Assembly: GCF_009498235.1 (NCBI RefSeq)
Contig: NZ_CP044205.1
Coordinates: forward strand, 3,783,389-3,847,388
Length of the DNA: 64,000 nt
Origin: Candidatus Methylospira mobilis
GTDB taxonomy: Bacteria; Pseudomonadota; Gammaproteobacteria; Methylococcales; Methylococcaceae
Direction of reading: 5' to 3'
Positions 26,791-35,995 of the stretch are shown piece after piece. The number at the start of each line of letters is the position of its first letter. Within the stretch, counting starts at the first letter, position 1. Under the pieces are notes generated by a model that was not told the DNA's origin, did not search any database, and saw only the letters and a program-made list of their open reading frames with translations. A program made the position numbers and the translations under genes.

Positions 26791-27910
26791 GCAGCACCTC
26801 CCGGTAAAGGTCGACATAGCCGGCAGCCATTTTAGCCGCGGTAAACAGTTCACGATATCGCGCTTCGGCCTGACGCCCCATTTCAGCGGCGGTTTCCGGA
26901 TGATCCAAAAGAAACTGCATGGCGTTTCGAAAAACAGCCGGATCGTTCGGGGGGACAACCAGCCCCGTTTTGTTGTGAACGTTAATATAGCTGGTTCCGG
27001 TACCGATATCAGTGGAGATCATCGGTTTTCCGAACATGGCGCCTTCCAGCAGCGACACGCCAAAAGCCTCCGAGCGCAGATGCGACGGGAACACAAAAGC
27101 GTAACTAAGCATCAGCAAGGCTATTTTGTCGTCATCCGACAAAGCGCCAACGAAATGAACGTTGTGCAGTCCAAACTGCGCCGCCTGCGCCTTCAATTCT
27201 GTTTCGACCGGCCCTGAACCCACAATAACGACCGGTAGATTCGTACCCCGAACGGCCTCCAGTAGAATGTGCAAGCCCTTGTAATAGCGTATCATCCCGA
27301 CAAAAAGAAAAAAACGGTGACCAACACGGCTCCGCGTCCAAGCCCGCCATTTCTCCAGCGTATCAGCCAAGGGTTCCTGATAGGACGCCTTATCCAGGCC
27401 TATCGGAATTACGGTAGTCTTGTCATGGTATTGCTGCAGCGTGTCGCTACTGGCACAGTAATTGGCGGAAGTGGCAACAATGCGATCCACGCTGCCCAAG
27501 AAAAGCTCTTTGAGCGGCCGGTAAATTTTGAGCAGCCGTTTTTGGCGAATAATATCGGAGTGATAGGTAACTACCGTCGGCTTTTTAACCCTAGTCACAA
27601 AATGAACGATATCCATGAACGGCCACGGGTAGTGAAGGTGGACGACATCCGCCTCCCGCGCCAATTGCGCGAAACGAAAAAAAGCGGAAGCCGAAAACCC
27701 TGTCGAGGCGATTTGGAAATCAAGCGGCGTACGATAAACAAGGTGGTTATCGATTTTCAGCGTCGCGGTATCGTCTTTTTTGGCGGTCAAGGTGAGAACA
27801 GCGGTTTCAACGCCAAACACAGCAGAACCCCGGGCAATTTGGTAAATTACCTGCTCTACTCCTCCCACCGTATCAGGAAAGTAGGTTCTGTAAAAATGCA
27901 AAATCTTCAC
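26771..27910 (-). CDS. Family 4 glycosyltransferase
   Basis: A 379-residue GT-B protein. N-terminal MKILHFYRTYFPDTVGGVEQ, middle FFLFVGMIRYYKGLHILLEA and VVIVGSGPVETELKA, and C-terminal EAFGVSLLEGAMFGKPMIST with the conserved Glu residues of retaining GT4 enzymes. It should transfer a sugar from a nucleotide donor on the cytoplasmic face during polysaccharide assembly. It is the first gene of the locus in this window and overlaps the epimerase gene. Sugar specificity is unknown. Confidence 0.9.
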   Translation of the reverse strand: MKILHFYRTYFPDTVGGVEQVIYQIARGSAVFGVETAVLTLTAKKDDTATLKIDNHLVYRTPLDFQIASTGFSASAFFRFAQLAREADVVHLHYPWPFMDIVHFVTRVKKPTVVTYHSDIIRQKRLLKIYRPLKELFLGSVDRIVATSANYCASSDTLQQYHDKTTVIPIGLDKASYQEPLADTLEKWRAWTRSRVGHRFFLFVGMIRYYKGLHILLEAVRGTNLPVVIVGSGPVETELKAQAAQFGLHNVHFVGALSDDDKIALLMLSYAFVFPSHLRSEAFGVSLLEGAMFGKPMISTDIGTGTSYINVHNKTGLVVPPNDPAVFRNAMQFLLDHPETAAEMGRQAEARYRELFTAAKMAAGYVDLYREVLHEREGR

Positions 27911-28258
27911 TAAGTGATACCCAAGACAAAAGTTTCGTGTTTATTTCAGTACCTTATTCCTTATCGAGATACAAGAAAAAACACCCTCCCCGCGACATGA
28001 ATCTTCTCGAAGGCGCTCAAGGGTTACATGTACCCGGCGAACGCCACTCCAGCCATTGGCATCCGAGTACGAAACCGGCTTCCGTCTCCGCTTAATTCAG
28101 ATAAAAACCGCGAGCAGCAAAGTATGGGGACAGATCCGTTTCATATTCCTCTATTTTGCCTTGTCTGACCGTTTTCAGCAAATCGGGTAAACGGCTGCCT
28201 TACAAAGGCGATTGACATTGAATTTTATTCGCAGTGCTCAGCGCAATGTGTGCGGGTT
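27911..28258. other. Intergenic stretch, no gene supported
   Basis: About 350 bases ahead of the glycosyltransferase operon and after the yyaL-like gene. It includes TATGGGGACAGATCC near 28123, a phrase often seen beside REP-associated transposase genes, but no transposase remains. The glycosyltransferase promoter should lie at the left. Confidence 0.35.
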
Positions 28259-30298
28259 TTATTTTCGCAGCAAATCGGCTAACTCCTGCAAGTCGGTAAG
28301 CGGGGCAAGACATTCCGTACCCCGGCAGACATAAGCGACAGTTCTGCCGACTCCGTTGCGGTTTTTCAGTTGCTCAGGAAGAGCTGTTTCATCGTCAGGT
28401 ATCGCAATACATATCCGGTTGGCTCGGTATTCCTTATCTATTCGAGCCATCCATCCATCAATATCCTCTCGATACGGGCTTCGAATAATAATTGTTTCGG
28501 GCGGATATAACCACAATCCCAACGCCGTCATCATCCCCGCATAGCGGTCCGGCGCGTTGGCCGCATCTTCCGGCAAGGCTTTCAGCGTACGCTCCGCCGC
28601 CGCCAGATAACGCGGCTCGCCCAGCACATGGCCCAACTTAAGCAATGTGCTTGCCGCTGCCGCATTTCCTGAAATCATGGCTTCGTCGATCAACGATTTC
28701 GAGCGGACAATCACACGCTCATGGTTATGAGAGGTAAAATAAAAACCTCCCGCCTCTTTGTCTTCGAATGCTTCCAGCAGCTTGTCGGCAAGCGCGATCA
28801 GCCACTCGAAACGTACGCTTGACCAATGCGCTTGAACCAGCTCAAGCCCCGCCTCAATCAAAAACGCGTAATCGTCCAAATAAGCTTCGAACCGTGAAAC
28901 ACCTGCGGTCGAGGAAGCATATAAAAGCCCGTCCCGAACCAAAGCGGTATGTATAAAATCGAACGCGCGCTCGGCCGATTCGATGTAGTCCCGGCGTCGG
29001 CATACTCGACCGGCGACCGCCATTCCGCCGATCATCAGCGCATTCCATGCCGTCAGGATTTTGTTATCCAGACCCGGACGCGTTCGCTGCTCCCTGTAGT
29101 GCTGCAAAATCTGCCGGGCCTGAACCAGCGTTTCTTCGGCAGTCTGCAAACTCATGGCGCATGATGCGGCCGCCTTTTCCAGGGGCATGCTTACCCTGAG
29201 ATGCCAGTGTTCTTCGAAGTTAGGCGTCTGATCCAGTCCGTAATAAGCGGCGCACAAACGATAAGCTTCGTCACTCAACAATTTGCGAGGTTCGGCGCGG
29301 TTCCACCGGTAAAACAAACCCTCAATGCCCTCCGAATCCGCATCCAGACTGGAGTAGTACCCGCCGTCCGGAGACTGCATTTCAGTCATCACCCAGGCAG
29401 CCGTTTCATGTACAACTCGGTAATATTTTTCGCCGATCTGCCCCTGGGCCGCGCGCGTGTATAGCGATAACAGCGCGCCGTTGTCGTAAAGCATTTTCTC
29501 GAAATGCGGTATATTCCACTCGGCATCCACCGTGTAACGATAGAACCCTCCGCCAAGATGGTCGTATATGCCGCCATCCGCCATGCCGTCCAAGGTTTTT
29601 CGAATGGCCGTTGCGAGCGCCCTATCCTGCGCTCCTCCCGCCAACCACTGCCCCAGCAAAAAGTCTATCAGAGAAACATGAGGAAACTTCGGCGCACCGC
29701 CAAAACCTCCGTTTATGGCGTCGAAATATTCGAGCGCTGCGCTTCTGGTTCGAACCAGAAGCGCAGCCTGCAACATTCCCGTTGTTATCGGTTGCTCTTC
29801 CCGGTTCAAGGCATGCATCAATGCATCGTCATTACGCACCAGATCATCACGGTGAGCCCGAAAATGGTCGGCCACCTGCGGCAGCAAATCATAAAATCCA
29901 GGCAAGCCATAGCGCGCTTGCGGTGGAAAATAAGTCCCGCAGAAAAAAGGCAGCAGAGTCCCGGGATTTAGAAACAGTGTTAATGGCCACCCTCCCGGCC
30001 TTCGCGACAGCAATTGGTGAGCCTTCTGATAAACCTTATCCAGATCGGGCCGCTCTTCTCTGTCTACCTTGATATTGACGAACAGCTCGTTCATTCGTTG
30101 AGCAACTGTTACATCTTCAAACGATTCATGCGCCATCACATGGCACCAGTGGCAAGCGGCGTAGCCTATCGAGAGAAGAATCGGCCTGTCCTGGTCTTTG
30201 GCCAGATGCAAAGCCTCGCTGCCCCACGGGAACCAGTCGACCGGGTTGTCAGCGTGTTGTCGCAGGTAAGGGCTTGTTTCTCTGGAAAGTCTGTTCAT
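28259..30298 (-). CDS. YyaL/DUF255 thioredoxin-domain protein
   Basis: A 679-residue protein. Residues 1-150 form a thioredoxin-like domain opening LSRETSPYLRQHADNPVDWF, with the Cys pair in YAACHWCHVMAHESFED and VKVDREERPDLDKVY. The rest is an alpha/alpha-barrel similar to N-acylglucosamine epimerases (GGIYDHLGGGFYRYTVDAEW, PHFEKMLYDNGAL). This is the usual domain order of the conserved YyaL/SPATA20 family; its activity is not established. Transcribed alone, with the tRNA-Phe gene upstream on the same strand. Confidence 0.9.
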   Translation of the reverse strand: MNRLSRETSPYLRQHADNPVDWFPWGSEALHLAKDQDRPILLSIGYAACHWCHVMAHESFEDVTVAQRMNELFVNIKVDREERPDLDKVYQKAHQLLSRRPGGWPLTLFLNPGTLLPFFCGTYFPPQARYGLPGFYDLLPQVADHFRAHRDDLVRNDDALMHALNREEQPITTGMLQAALLVRTRSAALEYFDAINGGFGGAPKFPHVSLIDFLLGQWLAGGAQDRALATAIRKTLDGMADGGIYDHLGGGFYRYTVDAEWNIPHFEKMLYDNGALLSLYTRAAQGQIGEKYYRVVHETAAWVMTEMQSPDGGYYSSLDADSEGIEGLFYRWNRAEPRKLLSDEAYRLCAAYYGLDQTPNFEEHWHLRVSMPLEKAAASCAMSLQTAEETLVQARQILQHYREQRTRPGLDNKILTAWNALMIGGMAVAGRVCRRRDYIESAERAFDFIHTALVRDGLLYASSTAGVSRFEAYLDDYAFLIEAGLELVQAHWSSVRFEWLIALADKLLEAFEDKEAGGFYFTSHNHERVIVRSKSLIDEAMISGNAAAASTLLKLGHVLGEPRYLAAAERTLKALPEDAANAPDRYAGMMTALGLWLYPPETIIIRSPYREDIDGWMARIDKEYRANRICIAIPDDETALPEQLKNRNGVGRTVAYVCRGTECLAPLTDLQELADLLRK

Positions 30299-30514
30299 AT
30301 TTTTCAGGGGCGGCAGATGGTGAATTGTAGCCTATAAAAAGCATCTCACAATATTTATAAGCCAAATATGCGCACATTTCTGCCAAATCTGTTTTTTACC
30401 GACGCGTACGGCAAGGAAGCGGCGCGGGGCTGTCCGGGGCAAAAAGTCAGCGGCATGCCAAATGAGACAGCGTTTCCCGTTTACCATGGAGCTACCTTGA
30501 CTTTATAACAGGCA

Positions 30515-30543
30515 TAAAAAAGCCTCGCAATTCCAGCGAGGCT
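30515..30543 (-). terminator. Rho-independent terminator after tRNA-Phe
   Basis: On the minus strand AGCCTCGC and its inverse GCGAGGCT enclose a 7-base loop and are followed by a run of six T. It lies 10 bases beyond the 3' end of the tRNA gene. Confidence 0.85.
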
Positions 30544-30552
30544 CCGACTTCA

Positions 30553-30628
30553 TGGTGCCCAGGGGCGGAATCGAACCACCGACACGGGGATTTTCAGTCC
30601 CCTGCTCTACCGACTGAGCTACCTGGGC
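30553..30628 (-). tRNA. tRNA-Phe (GAA)
   Basis: 76 bases including an encoded CCA end. The acceptor stem GCCCAGG pairs with CCTGGGC; the D loop reads AGCTCAGTCGGTAGAGC; the anticodon loop CTGAAAA carries GAA; the T arm has GGTTCGATTCC. A full promoter lies upstream and a terminator downstream. Confidence 0.97.
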
Positions 30629-30648
30629 AATTATCTGTTGAGCAAAAC

Positions 30649-30677
30649 ATTAAACAGCAAACAACAATCCCTGTCAA
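30649..30677 (-). promoter_or_regulatory. Sigma-70 promoter of tRNA-Phe
   Basis: On the minus strand a perfect -35 box TTGACA (30677-30672) is followed after 17 bases by TTTAAT (30654-30649), about 20 bases ahead of the tRNA. The rest of 30678-30965 shows no gene. Confidence 0.8.
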
Positions 30678-30965
30678 GCATTAATCGCAGACTTTCCGCT
30701 TGGCAGTACAAATGCGCACCGAATCAGGTAGACTGGAATGAAAATCCGGGATCGTTATCCGGATGCGAGCTGGCTTTTCCGCAAGAACAGCGCTGTTAAT
30801 GAAGCGTTATTTCAGCTAATGCTTGCGGAGCAGCAAATTATAATAATATGATTTTAAAACCCATGTAAGTTTAAGAGTCATCCCCCTCGCTGTCGTGACC
30901 TGTCGCGTCCATCTCTTGTGATTAGGGGTACGAGAGCCCCGAAGTCGGCGTTTAGGAGGTATATT

Positions 30966-31658
30966 ATGCTGAACCGTGAGTTTCAAATAAAAATTGCTAT
31001 CTTGTCGATGCTGGCTTTTTTGGCGGGAGGCTGCGCACCCAAAGCCGTCAAGAAAGTCGACGCGCCGGCACCGGTCGTCGTTTTGGATAAACAAAATCTC
31101 GCCGACGGGCTCAAAGCCTATGAAAACGGCGACTACCAGAATGCCATGTCATTGCTCAAGCCATTGGCTGAACAAGGCGCGCCCGAGGCGCAAAACCAGT
31201 TGGGAGAGATGTATCAACTGGGCAAGGGCGTTGCCCAGGACGATAAGCTGGCGGTGGAATGGTTTACCAAGTCCGCGCAAAAAGGTTACGCCGAAGCGCA
31301 GAGCCATTTGGGATTCATGTATTTCGAAGGTAGGGGCATACGCCACGATAATCATCTGGCCATAGAGTGGTATCAGAAAGCGGCGGATCAAGGATTGGCA
31401 AGCGCGCAGAATCATCTCGGATTTATGTATTCGGAAGGGCTGGGCGTAAAAAAGGATAGCCGCATGGCGGTAGAATGGTACCGGAAGGCGGCGGATCAAG
31501 GCCTTGCCAGCGCTCAATACCACTTGGGCTATATGTACGGCAAGGGGCTGGGCGTAAAGAAGGACAGAGAAATGGCCTTGTACTGGTACCGTAAAGCCGC
31601 AGAGCAGGGACACGATCTTGCGGTTCTTGCCGTAAGGCGTTTCTCAAAAGCGCGATAG
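30966..31658 (+). CDS. Sel1-repeat lipoprotein
   Basis: A 230-residue protein with a lipoprotein signal (IAILSMLAFLAGGC, Cys near 22) and five Sel1/TPR-like repeats, e.g. APEAQNQLGEMYQLGKGVAQ, AEAQSHLGFMYFEGRGIRHD, ASAQNHLGFMYSEGLGVKKD, ASAQYHLGYMYGKGLGVKKD. The last repeats are almost identical, which suggests recent duplication. A strong ribosome-binding site (TAGGAGG) precedes the ATG at 30966. It lies 27 bases before uppP on the same strand. Partner unknown. Confidence 0.87.
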   Translation: MLNREFQIKIAILSMLAFLAGGCAPKAVKKVDAPAPVVVLDKQNLADGLKAYENGDYQNAMSLLKPLAEQGAPEAQNQLGEMYQLGKGVAQDDKLAVEWFTKSAQKGYAEAQSHLGFMYFEGRGIRHDNHLAIEWYQKAADQGLASAQNHLGFMYSEGLGVKKDSRMAVEWYRKAADQGLASAQYHLGYMYGKGLGVKKDREMALYWYRKAAEQGHDLAVLAVRRFSKAR

Positions 31659-31685
31659 TTGTCGATACTTAAAGTTTTTAAAATT

Positions 31686-32507
31686 ATGGATATAGCAGTT
31701 TGGTTGCAAGCGTTAATACTGGGCGTCATTGAGGGGTTGACGGAGTTTTTACCGGTGTCCAGCACCGGTCACCTTATTCTGGCCGGCGATCTGTTGGGTT
31801 TCAACGATGACAAGGGCAAGCTGTTCGAAGTTGTCATTCAGTCCGGCGCGATACTGGCGGTTTGCTGGGAGTATCGCGCTAAAATTCTGAGCGTTGTCGG
31901 CGGGTTGCACCATGACCCTTCTGCCCGGCGCTTCGTGTTGAATCTTTTCGTGGCGTTTTTGCCATTCGCTTTGCTGGGTTTTTTGTTTGGAAAAACGGTG
32001 AAGCTTTATTTGTTCAACCCATTAACGGTGGCGCTGGCGTTTATTGTCGGCGGACTGGTCATTCTATGGGTAGAGCGCCGTGAGCATGTGGTGCGTATCG
32101 AATCGGTCGACGATCTGAACTGGAAAGATGCGCTGAAATTGGGATGTATGCAAACACTGGCTATGATTCCTGGAACTTCTCGTTCAGGCGCAACCATAAT
32201 CGGCGGCCTTTTTTTCGGTCTGTCGCGCAAAGCAGCCACCGAATTCTCGTTTTTTCTCGCTATCCCGACACTGTTCGCAGCAACCGCCTATGAGCTTTAC
32301 AAAGCGCGCGATCTGCTGGCCTTAGACGATTTGGCTCATTTCTCAATCGGCTTTATTGCCGCGTTCTTTAGCGCTTTCATTGCGGTCAGAGGCCTGATCC
32401 GCTATGTAGCCCATCACGACTTTTCCGCTTTCGCGTGGTACCGGATCGTGTTCGGTATCGCGGTACTGACCACGGCTTATACCGGGCTGGTTTCCTGGTC
32501 GGCGTAA
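31686..32507 (+). CDS. uppP: Undecaprenyl-diphosphate phosphatase
   Basis: A 273-residue membrane protein with about eight hydrophobic segments and both UppP motifs: [20 protein letters not shown] near the N-terminus and [20 protein letters not shown] in the middle. It removes a phosphate from undecaprenyl diphosphate so the lipid carrier can be used again for peptidoglycan and surface glycans. The ATG at 31686 is preferred to an upstream TTG. Converges with the ZIP transporter gene, 8 bases apart. Confidence 0.95.
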   Translation: MDIAVWLQALILGVIEGLTEFLPVSSTGHLILAGDLLGFNDDKGKLFEVVIQSGAILAVCWEYRAKILSVVGGLHHDPSARRFVLNLFVAFLPFALLGFLFGKTVKLYLFNPLTVALAFIVGGLVILWVERREHVVRIESVDDLNWKDALKLGCMQTLAMIPGTSRSGATIIGGLFFGLSRKAATEFSFFLAIPTLFAATAYELYKARDLLALDDLAHFSIGFIAAFFSAFIAVRGLIRYVAHHDFSAFAWYRIVFGIAVLTTAYTGLVSWSA

Positions 32508-32515
32508 CTACCGGC

Positions 32516-33322
32516 TTATTTTCCTTCCAATCCGGCAACAAAGTGCTGAACCAATGCTATAAGCGATATCCCTGCCAGTATCAGCAACATCTGCTGCAGG
32601 GTCGAGCGTGCATGGGTTTTCTTATGCAGCGTCGGAATCAGATCCGCGACGGCGACATAAATAAAGCTCGATGCCGCTACGGCCAGAAAGTAAGGTAAGG
32701 CGTCATGGATATGCGCCAGACTGAAATAGGCGAGCACGCCTCCGGCGAGAGTCCCCAGACTGGAAAGCAGGTTATAAAAAAGCGCCTTGCCGCGTGAATA
32801 ACCGCTTTGCAGCAGGATAATAAAATCCCCCAGCTCCTGCGGTATCTCGTGCGCGGTAACCGCCAGACTGGTGACGATGCCGAGCTGTATATCGGTTAAA
32901 AACGCTGCCGCAATCAGCACCCCGTCGACGAAATTGTGGATAGCGTCGCCGAACACTATAAGCGTTCCGGCAGGCTGATGGCCATGCGTGCGCCGGTCTT
33001 CGTGCGCGTGAATATGCGCCTCGCAATCCTGAGCATGGCAATGACGCCAAAGCAGCAATTTTTCCAGCAGAAAAAAAACGAGTATGCCCGCCAGCAGCGT
33101 GACCAGCAGCGATTTGGTCTGCTGCTCTCCCGCCTGTTCGAACATGTGCGGCAGCAGGTCCAGGAAAGCGACACCAAGCAGCGCTCCGAGCGCAAAGCTG
33201 ATGCCGTGCGGAAGCAGACGTTCGTGATGCTTATCGGGCACCAGCAGAAAAACCGAGGCGGCAATAATGCTGAGTACGCCTCCCAGCACAGTGAAAATGG
33301 TAATCCAGGTCAGCAGGTGCAT
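32516..33322 (-). CDS. ZIP-family metal transporter
   Basis: A 268-residue membrane protein with about eight segments. Metal-site motifs of ZIP transporters are present: FGDAIHNFVDGVLIAAAF and TAHEIPQELGDFIILLQSGY. A His-rich cytoplasmic loop (WRHCHAQDCEAHIHAHEDRR) lies between helices 3 and 4. ZIP proteins bring zinc or other divalent metals into the cytoplasm. It is downstream of pgeF (2 bases apart) on the same strand. Confidence 0.9.
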   Translation of the reverse strand: MHLLTWITIFTVLGGVLSIIAASVFLLVPDKHHERLLPHGISFALGALLGVAFLDLLPHMFEQAGEQQTKSLLVTLLAGILVFFLLEKLLLWRHCHAQDCEAHIHAHEDRRTHGHQPAGTLIVFGDAIHNFVDGVLIAAAFLTDIQLGIVTSLAVTAHEIPQELGDFIILLQSGYSRGKALFYNLLSSLGTLAGGVLAYFSLAHIHDALPYFLAVAASSFIYVAVADLIPTLHKKTHARSTLQQMLLILAGISLIALVQHFVAGLEGK

Positions 33323-33324
33323 AT

Positions 33325-34053
33325 TTATTCAATCCAGATCAGTGTCGCCATGCGTCCGGTTTGACCGTCTCGCCGGAATGAAAAAAAATGCTCGGGTTCT
33401 GAGAATGTGCAGCGCTCGCCGCCGTAGACGGAGCCAACCCCCGCGCTGAGCAGCGCGACGCGGGCCAGCATGTAGATATCCGCATACCATTTACTTTGAG
33501 TTTTATGCCGCTTGAAAGCGGCATCCGCCACTTCGCCCAATTGGGTTATAAAAGCCGCGCGCACCTCATCTCCAACCTCGAATGCACCCGCGCCGATGGC
33601 TGGACCAAGCCAGGCGACAAGATCGCCGCCGCCCAAATCGTGAGCCGCCGCCTCTATGATGCCGGATGCCAATCCGCGCCAGCCCGCATGGATAGCGGCT
33701 ACCCGCGTGCCTTTGCGATCACAGAGCAAAACCGGCAGACAGTCGGCGGTCATCACCGCGCAGACTACGCCGGACGAAGAGGTAAAGGAAGCATCCGCAT
33801 ACCAGGTTTCCGCATTATCGGCCCTGACCACAACGCTGCCGTGATGCTGATCCAGCCATAGCGGCTGCGCCGGAAGCTCGAACATGGCTGTCAGCCGTTC
33901 GCGGTTTTTTAGAACGCTGACCGCTTCATCGCCGACATGCAGCCCCAGATTGAGCGATGCAAAACGTCCCTTGCTTACTCCCCCGCTGCGCAATGTGCTG
34001 ACCGCGCGCACATTAGGCGGGGCCGGCCAACGAGGAATGATCCAGTCACTCAT
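33325..34053 (-). CDS. pgeF: Purine nucleoside phosphorylase/laccase-domain protein (YfiH)
   Basis: A 242-residue protein of the DUF152/YfiH family: VSTLRSGGVSKGRFASLNLG, LDQHHGSVVV, AVMTADCLPVLLCDR and RVAAIHAGWRGLASGII, which together carry the Cys/His metal site. The E. coli homologue PgeF (a peptidoglycan-editing protein) lies next to rluD, as here; other homologues act on purine nucleosides. The ATG at 34053 lies within the end of rluD, with an 8-base overlap, so the two genes are coupled. Confidence 0.92.
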   Translation of the reverse strand: MSDWIIPRWPAPPNVRAVSTLRSGGVSKGRFASLNLGLHVGDEAVSVLKNRERLTAMFELPAQPLWLDQHHGSVVVRADNAETWYADASFTSSSGVVCAVMTADCLPVLLCDRKGTRVAAIHAGWRGLASGIIEAAAHDLGGGDLVAWLGPAIGAGAFEVGDEVRAAFITQLGEVADAAFKRHKTQSKWYADIYMLARVALLSAGVGSVYGGERCTFSEPEHFFSFRRDGQTGRMATLIWIE

Positions 34054-34999
34054 CAACGGCCTCGCTTCTCAAGATGCTCAGCAGACGCTGCATATCATCA
34101 GGCAACTCACTCCTCCATTCCAGCCATTCGCCGCTTGCAGGATGCTCGAAACCGAGAGTTTCCGCGTGCAGCGCCTGCCGCCGGAAAGCGCGAAGCGCGG
34201 TTATCAGTTCGCTGCCCGCACCCGCCGGGAGCTTCAATCTCCCGCCATATACCGGATCGCCGAGCAAGGAATGATGAATATGCGCCATATGCACGCGGAT
34301 TTGATGGGTACGCCCGGTCTCCAGCTTGATGCGCAGCAAGGTATGCCCCGGCAGGCGCTCGGCTATCCGGTAATGGGTAATCGCATCCTTCCCGTCCCTG
34401 CGCACGCTGTAGCGCTTGCGATCGGTCGGGTGCCGCCCCAGCGGTTCGTCTATGGTCGCGCCCGCCGTCAGATAGCCCTGCGCTATCGCCAGATATTCGC
34501 GCCGGGTTTCGCGCGCCTGAAGTTGATCGACCAGTGATTTGTGGGCTTGCAAGGTTTTGGCAACCATCAGCAATCCGCTGGTATCCTTGTCGATCCGGTG
34601 GACGATGCCCGAGCGCGGCAGGTTTTTCAACGCGGGTGCATGATGAAGCAACGCGTTTTGCAGCGTGCCGTCGGGATGTCCCGCCGCCGGATGCACCACC
34701 AGCCCGGCCGGTTTATCAACAACGAGAACTTCGTTGTCCTCATACATGATGGCAAGCGGGATATCCTGGCCTTCGCAATCTGTTTCCGGAGAAAGTTCGG
34801 CCGTAAGCTCCACCTGCTCCCCTCCCATCGTTTTGTAGCGTACCGGCACGATCCGGCCGTTCACAAGGACGCGGCCGTTGCGCACCCAGGTTTGAAGCCG
34901 GCTGCGCGAATATTCCTGGAATAGTTCGCTCAGCGCTTGATCCAGCCGCAAACCGGCCAGTTCGGGTGGTACGGTTGCTTGTTGTCGTTGTTCCGGCAC
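34046..34999 (-). CDS. rluD: 23S rRNA pseudouridine synthase RluD
   Basis: A 317-residue protein. An S4-like RNA-binding domain (LRLDQALSELFQEYSRSRLQ, VNGRIVPVRYK) precedes the synthase domain: VVDKPAGLVVHPAAGH, the catalytic Asp in GIVHRIDKDTSGLLMVAK, RRDGKDAITHYRI and LETGRTHQIRVHMAHI. RluD makes the conserved pseudouridines of helix 69 of 23S rRNA. It starts with GTG. Its place divergent from bamD and ahead of pgeF is conserved in gammaproteobacteria. Confidence 0.96.
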   Translation of the reverse strand: MPEQRQQATVPPELAGLRLDQALSELFQEYSRSRLQTWVRNGRVLVNGRIVPVRYKTMGGEQVELTAELSPETDCEGQDIPLAIMYEDNEVLVVDKPAGLVVHPAAGHPDGTLQNALLHHAPALKNLPRSGIVHRIDKDTSGLLMVAKTLQAHKSLVDQLQARETRREYLAIAQGYLTAGATIDEPLGRHPTDRKRYSVRRDGKDAITHYRIAERLPGHTLLRIKLETGRTHQIRVHMAHIHHSLLGDPVYGGRLKLPAGAGSELITALRAFRRQALHAETLGFEHPASGEWLEWRSELPDDMQRLLSILRSEAVDE

Positions 35000-35110
35000 G
35001 CGTTGCTCTGCTCTTGTGTGATAACAATATGTAAATGAAAACTGTTGGCGCGTTTGAATTCGCGTTATACTCAGCCTAGGAGTCTGTCAGAAGATACTAC
35101 GTCGCCCATT

Positions 35111-35995
35111 ATGTTTCCTCTCCATATATTTATAAAGTCTTTCGCCATTTCAAGATTGCTGTTGATCGCGCTGCTGGCGCTATCTTCCAGCGGTTGCTCC
35201 TGGTTCGACACCGACAAGGCCAATGCGGAAGCAGCCGCCAAGGAAGAAAAGGAAGACGATGAACGCGCCGGTTGGACCGTCGATCAATATTACGACGAAG
35301 CCAAGGAAGAGCTTATGGCGAAAAACTACGAAAAAGCCATCAAGCTTTATGAAAAGCTGGAGGCGCGCTTCCCGTTCGGGGTTTATTCCCTGCAGTCCCA
35401 GCTGGATATAGCCTTTGCTTATTACAAGCACGGCGAACCGGATTCGGCAATCGCCGCTGCCGATCGCTTCATCAAAATGAACCCGAGCCACCCCAATGTC
35501 GATTATGCCCATTACTTGAGAGCGCTGGTTAACTATAACCGCGGCATCACTTTCCTGGACCGCTTTATGCCGACCGACTCATCGCAGCGCGACCCCGGCT
35601 CGGCAAGGGACGCGCTCAAGGATTTTGACGATCTACTGGTTCGCTTTCCGCACAGCCCTTATGCGGAAGACAGTAAATTGCGCATAGCGGCATTGCGCAA
35701 CAACCTGGCCATGTATGAAATTAACGTGGCCGATTTTTACATGCGCAGAGGCGCTTATCTGGCTGCGGCGCGGCGCGGGGTGGAAGTCGTACAGAAATAC
35801 CAGCGCACCCAGGCTGTGCCGAAAGCGCTTAAAATGATGGAACAAGCTTATCGCACGCTGGAAATGAACGACCTGGCGGATGACGCAGCGCGCGTCTATG
35901 CACTCAACTACAGCGGCAATACGCTGGCTGAACGCGAAATGCAGGAACTGACTCCCGCCGAGCAGGTGTGGGATTTCATCGGGTTTGACCGTTGA
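35111..35995 (+). CDS. bamD: Outer membrane assembly lipoprotein BamD
   Basis: A 294-residue lipoprotein. The signal ends at LSSSGC, and TPR-like repeats follow: AGWTVDQYYDEAKEELMAKN, YEKAIKLYEKLEARFPFGVY, PSHPNVDYAHYLRALVNYNR, HSPYAEDSKLRIAALRNNLA. BamD is the essential lipoprotein of the BAM complex that inserts beta-barrel proteins into the outer membrane. The ATG at 35111 gives a clean lipoprotein signal; an upstream in-frame start would add 22 unrelated residues. Confidence 0.95.
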   Translation: MFPLHIFIKSFAISRLLLIALLALSSSGCSWFDTDKANAEAAAKEEKEDDERAGWTVDQYYDEAKEELMAKNYEKAIKLYEKLEARFPFGVYSLQSQLDIAFAYYKHGEPDSAIAAADRFIKMNPSHPNVDYAHYLRALVNYNRGITFLDRFMPTDSSQRDPGSARDALKDFDDLLVRFPHSPYAEDSKLRIAALRNNLAMYEINVADFYMRRGAYLAAARRGVEVVQKYQRTQAVPKALKMMEQAYRTLEMNDLADDAARVYALNYSGNTLAEREMQELTPAEQVWDFIGFDR